Source of the DNA: Patagioenas fasciata
Lineage: Eukaryota > Chordata > Aves > Columbiformes > Columbidae
Reading direction: 5' to 3'
Assembly (NCBI RefSeq): GCF_037038585.1
Contig: NC_092523.1
Span: 2,733,001-2,797,000, forward strand
DNA: 64,000 nt
Under the pieces are notes generated by a model. The model saw nothing but the letters and a program-made list of their open reading frames with translations. It did not search any database and was not told the origin of the DNA. The translations under genes were made by a program, and so were the position numbers. How positions within the stretch are numbered: position 1 is the first letter of the stretch; each line of letters opens with the position of its first letter. Of the stretch, positions 26,541 through 39,049 are shown piece by piece.

Positions 26541-27318
26541 CTTCTTTGCACAAAAAAACCCACTTGCTTGGAGACTTGCTTGCCCAGTGAGGATGCTCCT
26601 GAACACTGGGAAGGGGTGGGATCGTAACTGGATCAAGCTTATACTGAGCTCCAGAACAACTCCAGGCATTTATATCTAAATGCAGCACCTTAGCAGAACG
26701 CACCAGCCGCTTTCCAGGCAGCGAATACTCGCCTCCCCTGTCAGGGGAAGGGCCAGCTCTTTGCTGGCCACTGGATGCGTTTCTAGCAATTGCCTGGCCG
26801 CAGGATTAGCTGAAAGGAAAGCGGTGGCAGGAGAGCTCTGGAGATTTGCACGTCCTGTGCCAGCATCCTGACAGACTGGCGCGTTCGCAGACACAACACT
26901 CCATTATTCATACCCGAAGGACGGAAAATAGGGCACATCATGATATCAAAATGCAGCACCTAAAACCACTCACGTTGTAGGCTGCAATTGAAAGCATATA
27001 TCTAGCTATATTAGGATGGAGAATTTTATTTTCCCAGGGAAATCTCTCCTTCCCCGTTGCCACGTGGGGCACAGTTTGCTGACTGCGGCTGCTAACTCTG
27101 CAGGTGGAACATCTGCCTGTGTGCTCCGAGCAGCAAACTCCATCACAGTTCAAGCCAATCTTGATTTACATTGTGGCAATGGAGACAGCAATCTGCTTTG
27201 CTGTTTTCTGGGAGAGGGCTATCTATATATGTAGTGCACTGTGTGCACTGTCTATATATATGTAGTGCAGTGGAGCCATGGCTTTGTAGACTCCTGTTCC
27301 TGTTGGAGCTGCTGTTTT
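26541..27318. other. Unique sequence with a short AT-rich direct duplication
   Basis: No gene is supported. At 27,222-27,239 and 27,251-27,269 the word TCTATATATGTAGTGCA recurs, with one extra TA in the second copy. This is a local tandem duplication of about 29 bases. Confidence 0.45.
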
Positions 27319-27376
27319 CGTAGAATCATAGGACAGTTTGGGTTGGAAAGGACCTTCCAGGCTCATCCAGTCCCAC
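27319..27376 (-). mobile_element. CR1 3' terminal stub (about 58 bases)
   Basis: On the minus strand this is only the last part of a CR1 3' end: 'actggatgagcctggaaggt', then 'ttccaacccaaactgtcc' and the ATGATTCTAC tail. It directly abuts the non-CR1 repeat unit to its right. The similar unit at 46,863 lacks this stub. Confidence 0.7.
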
Positions 27377-27382
27377 CCAGAT

Positions 27383-27623
27383 GTGTCTTGAGGGCACACA
27401 GCGGTGACACATCTTTCCCTGCTGCTGGGAATGGTGTCCATGGAAGGTGCAGGGCATGGCCAGACCTTTGGTGTGTCCTCAGGGCCTGGTCATCTCATGC
27501 ACTCCTTGGCCCATCCATGACTGGGATTTAGCTGCCTGTGGCAGGTGGCTTGAAGGAATAAATGACCCCCAAGAACTGGAGACTGGATAAACCTCCCTGC
27601 GGCCCTGGCCCACTGCTTGACTG
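27383..27623. repeat. Non-CR1 repeat unit, copy 1 (partner at 46,863-47,112)
   Basis: About 240 bases match 46,863-47,112 with only around ten differences by eye. Shared phrases include 'ggtgacacatctttccctgc', 'ccatggaaggtgcagggcat' and 'aacctccctgcggccctggc'. In both places the right end runs into the 3' tail of a minus-strand CR1. The segment itself does not resemble CR1. I see no coding frame in it and its family is unknown to me. Confidence 0.75.
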
Positions 27624-27900
27624 TCATAGAATAGAATCATTGACTAGTTTGAGTTGGAACGGACCTTCCCAGCTCCCCCAGTGCCACCCCTGCCATGAGC
27701 AGGGACATCTTCACCAGCTCAGGTTGCTCAGAGCCCCGTCCAGCCTGGCCTGGGATGTCCCCAGGGATGGTTCATCCACCACCTCTCTGCCCAACCTGGG
27801 CCAGTGTTTTACCACCTTAATGTAAAGCATTTCTTACCCATGTCTGTCCTGAATCTCCTCCCTTTTAGTTTAAAACCTTTACCCCTTATCTTATTTTTGT
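27624..27900 (-). mobile_element. CR1 3' end
   Basis: The minus-strand CR1 carries the tail ATTCTATTCTATGA, then 'caacctgagctggtgaagat', GGTGGTGGATGAACCATCC, and a degraded upstream part matching the family's 'tagtttaaaacc' segment near 27,870. It is fused to the repeat unit on its left exactly as at 47,113. Confidence 0.88.
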
Positions 27901-29559
27901 TTTCCCAGTCCTATGTGAACAGGACACACAACATCATCGATCACTTTTGCAGTAACCTGGTGTTTTGAGGCTGAAAACAAGCGTCAGACCTCCGGAACAA
28001 CTTTTGCAGTGGGACTTGCCTGGCAGGACAGGGTCAAAGAGCCCTGAACGTCAAAGATATGTGGCGCTGCTGTCTTGTTATGTGGACTCACCACCCTCTA
28101 GAAGTGGAATCCGTTTGTTATAGAGATTATCTGCCATTATAGGCCCAGAAATTGAGGTTCATCTCATCAGCCTTCAGATGTTTGCAGTGCAGGTGCTCAT
28201 TCATAGCTATGGCTTTTCAGAGTTAGTGGGACTAAGATATGGTTCGTGTGAGCAGGTGTAGAAATGTACCTTGAGATGAAAAGAGTTGCACCCTAAAAAC
28301 ACCAGTTTCTCCCCTCTGATTCTAAGTGAAATCTCGGTGACTGTCTCCAGCAATCAGCCTGCCACATATTTAGAGTTTCAGCCTTGTTTTCCATGTTTAG
28401 CAGGGAATACACACCACTGGGCATTCCCCTGAGACGAGTCAGGGCAAAACTGAGGTATGTGGGGAAGGAAAAGTCCTGGCAATGAGGGACCTTGCTGCCA
28501 GTTGGCTCAGCATCTGCAGGGGCTGCCAACATCTGCCTCTTTCACAAACATCTGTATGTGCTGACAGCAGTGCCTTTTGAAGGGAAGATCTCCAGTGGAT
28601 CCTGGGAAGAAAAATGGTCCAAAACCAACAGGACAGTTGTACAGCATGTTTCATGTTATGGCTTCTTACCCTCAAATAATTCTTAAAGTCTGTGACACCT
28701 CTCCTAAGCATTACCGATTTTTTATAATTGGGGCTGTGGTAGCGCAAGTGAATGTTCAAAGTATGTTAATGACTGTGTGCGAAAGGAAATAGATGAACCT
28801 GTATATCTGAATGCGTAGGTCAGTGTTTTAAACATTAGAAAATATTTTCTTCCTAGATGTGATATCCCTCCCTCTCCAGTTTGGGAGGGAGAATATTGGC
28901 TGCAGGTGACTTCTGGCAGCATTTTTAAGGGGAAAGAGAAAAGCAGGAAGATTAAAGGACAGAACCAAAAGCTCCTCCCTTGTGGCATCTTTTACACAGC
29001 CATTTCCCTTTACAACATCCCAAACATCCATTAAAGAAGCTTTTAGGACCAACCCTTTTTTGTCTTACAAATGAAAGCAGATGCCAAAACCCCAGAAGTG
29101 GCAGCAGCAGTAAAACAAACTAAACCAGCAGATTCACCTCCTGAACCTGCCAGCAGCATGAGGCCGACTTAGCAGAGTCATCATGGGACCATCCATCATC
29201 TCACAAAATTACGGCTGCGCTAATTAAAGACAGACTGTAAAGATTTAGATTTTTGTATCAAATGTTGTAAAGCCAAGGCACTCACTGCCGAAGTGATTAA
29301 GATCTTCGTTGTTATTCATAATTAGGAGTTTCACTCAATAAGTGTCTGTGAGGAGTGATGGAGGGTTGTTTCTGCTTAGGAGCAAAGGGAACTGATTCTG
29401 CATGGATCAGAGTATGGAAGGGGTTTCATTTTAGAAGAATTTATTCTAGTTCAACAACGGCTTGTGGGAGGGGATGCCCACTTCTCATCTAGCTGTGGTA
29501 TGAAACAGACCCTAAATATGTCCTTTCACATGAAAAAAAGGGTTCAGGGCTGTATTTAG
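27901..29559. other. Unique non-coding sequence; possible conserved element near 29,215-29,365
   Basis: No gene is supported. The segment 29,215-29,365 has the even, repeat-free, homeodomain-site-rich texture (TAATTA-like words) often seen in conserved non-coding elements. That is an impression only. Confidence 0.4.
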
Positions 29560-29657
29560 GTAAGGTTCCTAGGGACATGGTTTAGTGCCAGCATTGGGTT
29601 AATGGTTGAACTCGATGATCTTAAGAGTTTCTTCCAACCAAAATGATTCCGTGATTT
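29560..29657 (+). mobile_element. CR1 3' end fragment (about 98 bases)
   Basis: A short sense CR1 end starts at 'ggttcctagggacatggttt' and continues with 'gaactcgatgatcttaagag' and 'cttccaaccaaaatgattcc'. The tail is only one and a half units long and mutated. Confidence 0.82.
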
Positions 29658-31727
29658 ACTTGTTGCCTGTTCCTCTGAACATCTCTATCTTCTCAATCCC
29701 CATTCCAGCTGTAGCAGCTCTGTGTGTTTCTCTAAGCTAGAAACCTGGGCAAGGTCTGAGGCAATTCCATTGCAAAGCCACACACACCAGGGTTTGGGGT
29801 GAGCAATCGTCTCCTTTCAAATGCTTTCCCTCTCCTGACAAAGCAGCTGTTTGGGTTCTGGTTTATGGAGGTTTTGGGTCATGTAAGAAATCACAGAATT
29901 AGGAAAGAGAAATGTGGATTCATTTTTTTCTTTTTACTAAGCAGGTTTTCACCAGGAAAACAAAAAAACAACTGTGGGAAAAGCGTTCACATTTCATCGC
30001 CAAAACTGAAAACATCCTTCAGTGGCAACCTCTGTTAAATTTCCATAAATCTTTTGAGGTGTGTGTGGAGGGTCTGGTACTTCCAATGATGTCAAGAAAA
30101 GATCCCCTTTCCCCTTTTATTCCAATCACACCTCCTGCCCCACATCTCCCCAGAGCTACCTGCACCCTGCTGCCTTCTCCATCCCACCTCCTGTTTTCCT
30201 GCCTTGCTGGTAATTTTGCAGTTTGCCCCTTTATTTTTTATTTATTTTTTTTTTTCTGCCTTTTAGGAGTTTTGGTAACTCATTTCTAGTTAATTTTTCA
30301 TTTTGGCAAATGTGCATAGCCAGGTCCTTGGGGAAAACTCTGCAGAGCATTTCCATTTCACTGCTAGGGACTACAAGTGTCGATGCCCTTGAAGCCGTTT
30401 GCCTTCCTCTGATTTAATATAGAGCCTTTATGTGAAGTTAAGGATAAATACCTTCCCTTACAGAACCACTCCCTGTGACAGCCTCACTAATTAGTTGTTA
30501 TTAACAGTGATAACAGAGCTATCAGATTTAATAAGCAGCAGATTACAGCAATTACAGTGAATTCGCTGGTATGGGAAGCTGGAGGTTTGGCTCCAGGGAC
30601 AAATGGACAGGTTTTTGTCAGGCAGCACAGACAGGGCAGAGCTTCTGCATGGAAAAGTGCTCCTTAAGGCCTGAAATCACAGCTGGGAAGATGTACCAAC
30701 CAGTGGGACTGGGGGCGAGTGAGAGCAAATGTCGTAAATGTATAGAAAAAGGGCCAACTTGAGGCTGAATCTTTCTATAAAAAGTAGTGAAAAAGATCTG
30801 AGGTCCGGGGGACACCCGGTTGGAGGAACCTCAAAGGTCCCCACGACTCAGCTCGCTAATGATTTTTGGCAAATCCACCTGCCTGGACCTGTCCAATTAA
30901 CCTGAAATGTGGAAACACTTCTGAGGACCACCCAGTTCTCCATCCCTGCTGCACTCACAGCCCCTCCAGCCGCAAAGGCATTTCCCTCGGTGTGTGCGTT
31001 CCCTTTTCCCTGCTGAATTTTTCTTCATTAAATCAGCCTTTGGGAGCAAAACCAAATACAACATCCTGACACCGCAGCCCATCACTCCTCCAGAACGCAT
31101 TTACCAGAGGCAGCCCCGGACGCTCTGTTTTCCCCATTAGTACTGAAGCTAACGAAGATATCCTTGTGGGATTTCTGTAACACCCCCATCCCCTACCACC
31201 CCCTCTGCTTCATTCACCCCTCAAGCAAACAGCTTGGCTGGAAAGATGATCCATCAGATGGAGACCCTGGAGCCACCATTGCGGTGACAGCCCCTGAGGG
31301 ATTTCTCCTCTGCTCCTGGAGCTGGACCCTCTTGCCCCATGCAGCACCCTGGGGAAAACACCCGCATGAGAAATGGAGGAAAAGCGAGGGGCTGAGGGGA
31401 TGTAGATGTGAATCTCCCCATGCTTCCACTTTGCACTTGCTTTATTAAAAATTCCAGGACTGTCTAGAGACTATCACTGAGATCAAAGCGTTAGTAGGCA
31501 CATCAGTGGAAAAGTAAGTAGAGCCTGACCTGAAGAATTGCTGATCTGAGCAGGAAAAAGGGTGGGCTGAAGAGAAAAAGTGTCTTGCCCTGGCTCCCGA
31601 AGGCTGGAGTAGAGTGAGGAGCACATCTCCCATCCCTTCTTCTGAATAATTTCCTGTGGCTTCTCCTAATACATTAATTCATTTTGCCTGCAAACATAGG
31701 AGATGTCAGAAAGAGCTTTACAAGATT
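29658..31727. other. Unique non-coding sequence; possible conserved element near 30,480-30,575
   Basis: No gene is supported. Around 30,480-30,575 a stretch contains CTAATTAG, GTGATAA and repeated ATTACAG words in otherwise unique DNA. A T-rich run lies at 30,230-30,256. Confidence 0.4.
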
Positions 31728-31992
31728 TAGAATCATAGAATGGTTTGGCAAAGCTCATCCAGTGCCACCCCTGCCATGAGCAGGGACATCTTCACCAGCT
31801 CAGGTTGCTCAGAGCCCCGTCCAGCCTGGCCTGGGATGTCTCCAGGGATGGTTCATCCACCACCTCTCTGCCCAACCTGGGCCAGGCTCTCGCCACCCCC
31901 AGGGCCAACAATTTCTTCCTCATGTCCAGCCTGAATCTCCCTCCTTTAGTTTAAAACCGTCACCCCTTGTCCTATTGTAACAGGCCCTGCTA
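31728..31992 (-). mobile_element. CR1 3' end
   Basis: The minus-strand copy ends at 31,728 with the TTCTATGATTCTA tail. It includes 'caacctgagctggtgaagat', GGTGGTGGATGAACCATCC and 'ggttttaaactaaaggaggg', stopping near the 'gcagggcctgtt' block. A small deletion removes part of the 'cttccaacccaaac' region next to the tail. Confidence 0.9.
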
Positions 31993-34900
31993 TGGTATGG
32001 AGAAACCATATCAATTGCTCTATATCTGCTGCACACCTCTGATGAGATGTTGATGGATGGTTTGCAGGACCTGGGCTTGAATTGGTTTCTGTGTTGTGAT
32101 GTGTGGACTACTGAGGCTGGAGCTGCAAGAGTTGATGTGTCAGGCGGTGCTACAAAGAGCACATCAGTTGCTAGGACAGTGACCATGGTGGGTGATGGAG
32201 CTACGCTGAGCAGGTGACATCCCCAGACCTGAAGTGGGCTGGAAAACAGCTTTTAGGAAAGCACAAACCTCCCAAAGACAATTTTGCACAGCATCCTGTG
32301 TTGCAACAGGATTCTGCTAGGGTTTTGTGTCTCCCCCATGCATTTACAGAGTCCATTTGCTGCACCTCTCCCATGGGAAAGTCACCTTCTCAGCACAACC
32401 CAGCTGAGAACCTGGAGGTAAACAGCTCAACTAACACTCGCCCGCTTGCCATGGGTTGCCTAACTCTGAGGAAAAAAAGAAGTCTTTTTCGTATATCCAG
32501 AATGGCCCAGAGCTGATATCCATGAGGGATTTGGGTTCAAAGTGGTTAGAATGAAAGAGGTGCAAATACTGATAAATTATCGTCTTCATTTTCTTTTTTT
32601 TATTTATTTCTCACAAAGCAGGAAAAAAAATGGCACAGATTCAATTTCTATAATGTTCTGTTTTCATCTGCAAGAAGAAAATTTTCAAGCTTAGGTGCCA
32701 AAAGCAGGAAAATTAAATCTCTATTTAGACAGTTAAATAAGAGGCTCAGTTTTCAAAGGCACACTGTACTCCTAGTTGCTACCGGAAGAGACTGTAACCT
32801 TACTTTACTTTTAAAAAGGCATTTTCCAACTCGAAAAATAGAACTTTTTTATTTGCTAAGCATTTCCATAGAAAATGCCCATTGGGGATGAGAGACAGAA
32901 GTCCACTGAAACACAACACACAGGTTTTTTCCTTTTAGAGTTCAACTCCTGGCAATAGGCAACTTGAATTCAGCAGCAACAGAGACACAGTGATCAAAGG
33001 TCCAGTGCTCAGCTGCTCTTCCATTCCTTTGCAGCGAAGGGTTCGACCCAAGCTACTGTCAGTGGAAATCAGGAAATTATGGGACTCTTAATGCTTATAT
33101 TTGCCCTCAAGCTTATTTCTCCACTTTGATTTATGGTATGAGATTCCGGCTCTGGGCAACCGTGTTTACTCCTGGTCTTAACCCACCCTCTGACAGTAGT
33201 CCAGCCCTACACATACTGGCCCAACTCCATTCATCCATCCAGAATGGGAGGTACTATATGCAAGACTGGACACCATGGCTTGTCTGCAAGAGAATAAGGT
33301 TATGTCCCATACTGGGCCAGCCAGGATATTGTGTCCCAAGGAGAAGCTTTCATGGCAGATGCTCCCAAATCCCAGCAAAAGGATAAGAAAATCAAAGCCT
33401 AAACTTGCTTTCAAATTCATTCTTCTCTGCAAACAACCTATCTTCTGCTGGCATCTCTTCCTGAGCTTAGTAAAACCCTACATGCCCCATGTGTTGAAAG
33501 TATAAATACCTTATTACATAGACGTTGTTATAATGGTGATCTCTTTAGTTCTCAGCTCAAACAGGGAGCTCTCTAAGTAGATGGGAATGTCACTGGAGTG
33601 TGAGCTCCAGGATTTGACCTTGCCTGGACCAAATAATGAGAAATTTCGAGTTAGGTCTAGTGTTAAGAACTTCCCATCATTTTTCCCCACATGTCAAGAC
33701 CCAGGATTGACACTGATGGAAGATCATATGCTCTTAGATAACTTACTGTGTGGTGGAATGGCTATCGGTGTCAGAAAGCAAAAGAAAACACAACTCAAAA
33801 TTCTGAGGGAAAATGGAGATTTGGCATGAACCACTGAAAAACAGCCTGGTGCTGGAATGAAGAATAACACTGTCTGGAGAAGAGCTGTCATCTCGAGATG
33901 GGTGAATTTTGTCCTCTTGTCCTTCTGAGAAAGCTCTTAGACATGCTAGCAAAGCTGTGTGGGAAATATTTCCAGCATCAAACCTCCATGACAGTGGATA
34001 AACAGAGAGCTTTAGTCTCCAAGGGCTGTCCATCAGCTTGGAGGCCATTCCACCAACCCTATGACCCACTAAAAGAAAAACAAATTTGGAAAGCGAATGC
34101 ACAAACTTACCAAGAAGGCTCCCAACCACAGGGAAGAAGATTCTTTGCCCCAGGATGTATTTTATTGTGTATTTATGATTATACTGATTTCGAGAGAATG
34201 GCCACAATGTGCACAATATCGTGGAAACACTCAACAAGAGAAATTCCTTTCTCAAAAAACCTGAGCAGCTGGGTCAAGGGCACCAAACGCACTTTGCAGG
34301 ATGGAAGTTATTCAGGCAGCTGCTGCTTGTGGAAATGCAAACAAATTGGTGCTGGTATATAACTGTTTTCATAGCATCGTGGTTATTCTCTAGTATCTGG
34401 TATCTCAAATAACCTCATGGGATGAACCATGACTATTTAACATTAAAGGGACTAAGGTGGCATTCAGGACATCTGAATGAGGTTGTTTGGCTTCAGAGAT
34501 CTTCTTGCATTACACAAGTCAAAGCATAGCTTGGTTATAAAACATGGTCACGTTAATTATGCAGCAGGACACAGGCTGTTCTCCTTGTTCTTAGAAAAAG
34601 TTTAGAAATGAACACAATATGACCATGTTATTAAGAAAAGGAGGAAGGGAGGAAAGCATTTCAGCAATGAAAATGTCAATCTGCGGTTTATTTAAAAAAT
34701 ACTAAAACAATGAGCTGAAAACATGAAATCGGGAAATCTCCTTTGATAAATGTCAGTACTTTTAAATTAGGACAAAGGAATTAGAAAAATGGAGGCTTAT
34801 GTTTAATTCACTTGAAAGCAAATTAAAGGGTTCGGCTTATGGATGAAAGAGAAAATTAGGTTATTATTTTCCCTGAGAGTTACCAAGGCTACTGCAGCCC

Positions 34901-37900
34901 AGAGAAAGCCACAGTTCAGCACAGCTTGGCGAGCTGCTGTCAACAGGACTGTTGCACATCTTAAGTGGATTTAGGAGAAGTGGTTCCATCTCAGGAGTCA
35001 AAAGCTGGACCAGACACTGTGTCACACCCTGGAAGGGACAAGACCTGGTTGGGTCCATCTATTTTCCCAAAATAATCCTTCATCCCCCACACTTTGTGAA
35101 GGAGGTGATGGTACAGTGAATACAAAGCCCCCAGCAGCGGGATATTTGGGTTTTTGAGATACTTATGAGCTAATTAAAGTCACCTTCTGCACTTTGGTGT
35201 GATACCTCCAGCTTTTTCACCTGTACTATATGTCTGGTTTTAGTCCAGGCACTCAGAAATGTTGCCCCTCAGTCTATGTGTTGGTGTCCATTACCAGTTT
35301 ATATCACCATGGATCAAGCTGGGAATGATTTCCAACAGAGAAATGGCTAAACAAGTGCCCTGTTTAAAGAAATCCTTACTTTCAAGTTTATCACTTTACA
35401 TTTTGTACTATTTCATCCTGTTTCTGCTCATTCTCAAGGTCTACTCTCTGATATTCGCCTCCTCCTACGTTTCATGGAAGTTCCTCAGCTTTGCTCCATC
35501 AACAGACTTCATTAGCACTTCATTTCCACCTTGGGGGTCAAAATTGTTATTGCAAACCTTAAACAAATCAATTGCAAGACAGACCCAGGAGAAACTCCAC
35601 TAATGGATGGGCTCCCTGGTCCAGCATCGTTCAATAGTATTTCCCCGTTAGCCACTTCCTTACTTTTGACATGGTTCTCTCATCAAACTTCACGTTTTCC
35701 TGCTGGAGTAACAAAGTTACCCCATGGCACTGCATCAATTTCTCATTTAAAAGCCAAAGAAAGGAGTTTTTTTTTATCCAAGAAAATACCAGGTGTGCAT
35801 GCTGTGATATCTTAACCATTCCCTACATCTTTAGTGCCCCTTTCCCTCCGTATTATAAAGCCCAGCAAAGCTTGGAGCAGCAACAAGCATCTCTGGTATC
35901 TCTTGCATTACGTCTCTTTTTCAAATATAAGCCCTGTTTCAGCAGGTCCCCAGCACAGAGGCTGCAGCTTGACTTTGTAGTCATCCTTACCTCCAGATCC
36001 AGTTGTGCTTGCTGGTCCTTGGAGATCTGGTGGTGGAGAGTAGCCAGTCCTCCTGATAAGGTGCTCATTTCTCATTTCTTGGTACATTTTCTTTTTCAAT
36101 GGACTTTGCTTTTGCCACCCTATTAATTGGTTCATCTTAACTGAAAGCAAAAGTGACTTTTTTTCCTTCCAAGAGATTTTACCTACTTTATGACAAAACA
36201 TACAGCTGGATATCAGCCATAATCCCTTCCCTCACTTTGCTGTGTAATATCTGCCCATCTTCTGTGTTTTCTTTTCAATGTATTCCATCAACGGAGATAT
36301 GAAGAGTACAACAGATATTAGGGACATTACATCACTCAGATTCCCTTTTCCCCTAGTTTACCTCAAAATAATTGCAAAATATTGCAAATTAATCCTGCTG
36401 TATCCCACGCAAGGGTTAGCTGCGCTCCAACAAGGTGAGGAGTGTGATTTGCTGTGTTTATTGATGGTGTAACTCTACAAGGTAATGTGGTCCCCAAATT
36501 GACCTGGGTGGGAGCTCAGGTTTCCCAGGATCTCACCAAAGGAGCAGAATTTGAAAAGCATACAAGTGTTCCCAACATCCTTGCGTTTTCCTGGAAATTA
36601 AACCTACTGGGTTTAAGCATCCTACAGGTGCTGAGATGCTCTGGAATCCGTGAAGAATGAAGATCTTCCTAAAAAGATTTGACAGCAACCAGAGTTATTG
36701 TGTTTTTTTTTCTTTTGTATTTGTTTTTAATTTGCTCCTAAATAGTATCCTGCTTTTCCACCAGCCCAATTTAATAGCTTTGTGTGACATTATCCCTGAA
36801 GTTCAGCAATGAGAGAGTCCCATAACAACACATCTGCAAGCAATAAAGAGAAGTGAGGGAAATGCTTCCTAAACTGGCAAATCCCAGCCAATTTTCCCAT
36901 TCACGGCTCTTACACTCTCACAAACAGCTGATAAGACATAGCCAAGCTCTTTCTCCTGCCCTCTGCTTCTTAAAACCAGCAAAGACCACCCCTGATTGCA
37001 GAGGTGATGCAGGTGATTGAAGCTGGTGCCCAAGCACAGCAGCTGAGGATGAACAGCAGAGCAGCTGTTCTAGATTGGAAAAGGGTCAATCTGTTTCTGG
37101 CATGGCCAATAATGAATAGCTAAGGAAAAGGATAAGAATGGGGACATCATGGGGCAAAATCTTTCCAAAATACTCCCCTAACCTCCAGCCTTGCAGGCCT
37201 GGGAGTTCCTGAGCCACAGGTGAGGTCTCTGTATTTAACTCACCCTTGCTGGACCGCTCTTCCGTGCAATTGTCCAGCTTAATTTTTGGAACTGTGTTAG
37301 CTTTTAACAGTCAGAAAATCCTGTGTCAAGGCAACAACACACTAAAGAGCCGCTTCTTCCAATCCATTTTGGGTCTGCTTCCTTCTCATTTAACTTCTTG
37401 GCCCTCACTCTGGTATGGGATGAGGCAGAAAACAGGTGATCTCATCCACTTTTCCCAAATAGATCTGTCCTCTCTGCCCACATATGTGTCTTCTTCAGGC
37501 TGAAGAGACAACATAGGCTAAAGTGACCCATCTACAGAAGCTCATCCACATCTTGGATCATATGGTATAGATGGAGTGAGAACATCTGTCCTGACTCTGC
37601 AGGTGGAAACGGTTTTTGAAGGAGGTTATTTGGAAAAGGTCTAGCAGCATCAAAATTCTAGGGGTAAGTTATTGGTTTGGAAACTCCCGTTATTGCTAAA
37701 GTGAAGGAGGACTGGCTTTCTGGATTTCTACAGTCGCTTTATACACAGCTGATGTGAGGCTGGATGGGTTTCCAGAAGTTTTGAGCCATTACAACAAAAT
37801 CCCATCAATCATTTAATCAGCAGCAGGCTGTTTTGAAGCCACATCAAGGAAACTTGAAGAGCTGACCTAAAAGTATGTTGCTTTTTTTTTTTTTTTTCTG

Positions 37901-39049
37901 GCCTGTCTTAGTTCAAATTTTGAGATTTTCCAAATGGTTCCAAGCAGTGCGGTCTGGAAATGTTTGAGGCAGAGAATGCCTCAATGGTCTTTCCCAGTTT
38001 TGGAGGTCAAGATAGTTCTGGAACGGTCTGTTTCCAACTTTCCCGAGTTGCATTAATCCCTTATTCTCTCAGTCATCACTTCACCAGTCATAAAAAGAGA
38101 TTAGTATAGTTCTCTCAGCTTGTTTCTCTGGCTATTTTTATTAGGGACCATCTATTGTCATGAGAGTGTGCATGGTAGGGTCCCCCACAGTGATCTCACT
38201 TGGGGACGACAGGCAAAAGTTCTGTCCCAGTTTCCATTGTAACCGGTTTTGCTCTCACAAGCGCCTTTCTTTTAATCGGTATATTTTATCTGCCTTCCCT
38301 GCCCAGTGATTTCCCTGTGGATCTACCCAAACAATTCTTTCTTTCATTGGCTTTGCTAAATCTGTTGTGTGGAGCTCTGGGGAGCAGCTTTTTGGGATAG
38401 GTCTAACACGAGTAACAATGGGATTTTTTTACACCCGACTGATCAATACCTTAATTCATTTGTAAGGAAGGGTAGCAGGTAGTTTGAGGAGGGGTGTGTG
38501 CATGTGCATAGAAGGAATGGTTTTTACTGAACTCTATTCATCTCAGCATCCACCCAGTGATGAGGAGAAGCCCAGATCTCGTAAATAAAGCAGCAAAGAA
38601 CAATGATCCCTCTTTCTTCACAGTATTTGCAGTATGTCTCTTCTGGGTGTCTTTTCCCAGTGCATGGGTGTCCCTTCACCCCGGCATGCAAGTAATTACA
38701 GAAAAGGCAGGAAATGCTTCCCTTTTGGGACAAATAATGGGGGTTGTCTATGCCTGGATTTTCCCCGTCCCTGAAACCCCCTGGTATGCTTTTTTTACTT
38801 CAAACTTAGGAAGAAATGCTGCTTTCAAAGCACTGATTCCTTGAGAACTTTCCCTTCTCTGGAGGGAGAGGTTGTAGCCTGTTCTTCACCCAAGAGGGGA
38901 CAGCAAGGCTGCCCGCACGATGTGTCCTGCAGCTCCAGCTGTGTGGATAGCGAAGGTTAATGCAGCTTCCCTGATTCAACCAAAAGGAAGATTTTCTTGC
39001 AGCTAAAACCTCGATGAAGGGACAAGACACTGTGCCAGGGAAAGCAAGT
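31993..39049. other. Long unique non-coding stretch, no gene seen
   Basis: About 7 kb contains no recognisable repeat family except simple runs, such as T17 at about 37,882-37,898. Opposing open frames of 154-170 codons at 33,743-34,362 overlap each other on the two strands and show no domain. Hydrophobic open frames at 38,200-38,400 and 38,557-38,844 are likewise unsupported. Confidence 0.45.

Noticed and set aside
33743..34362. Opposing open frames of 170 and 154 codons
   Set aside because: They overlap each other on opposite strands, match no family I know and have no coding-like features.
38200..38844. Hydrophobic open frames that look like membrane segments
   Set aside because: T-rich DNA yields hydrophobic residues by chance. 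No conserved motif and no exon boundaries.
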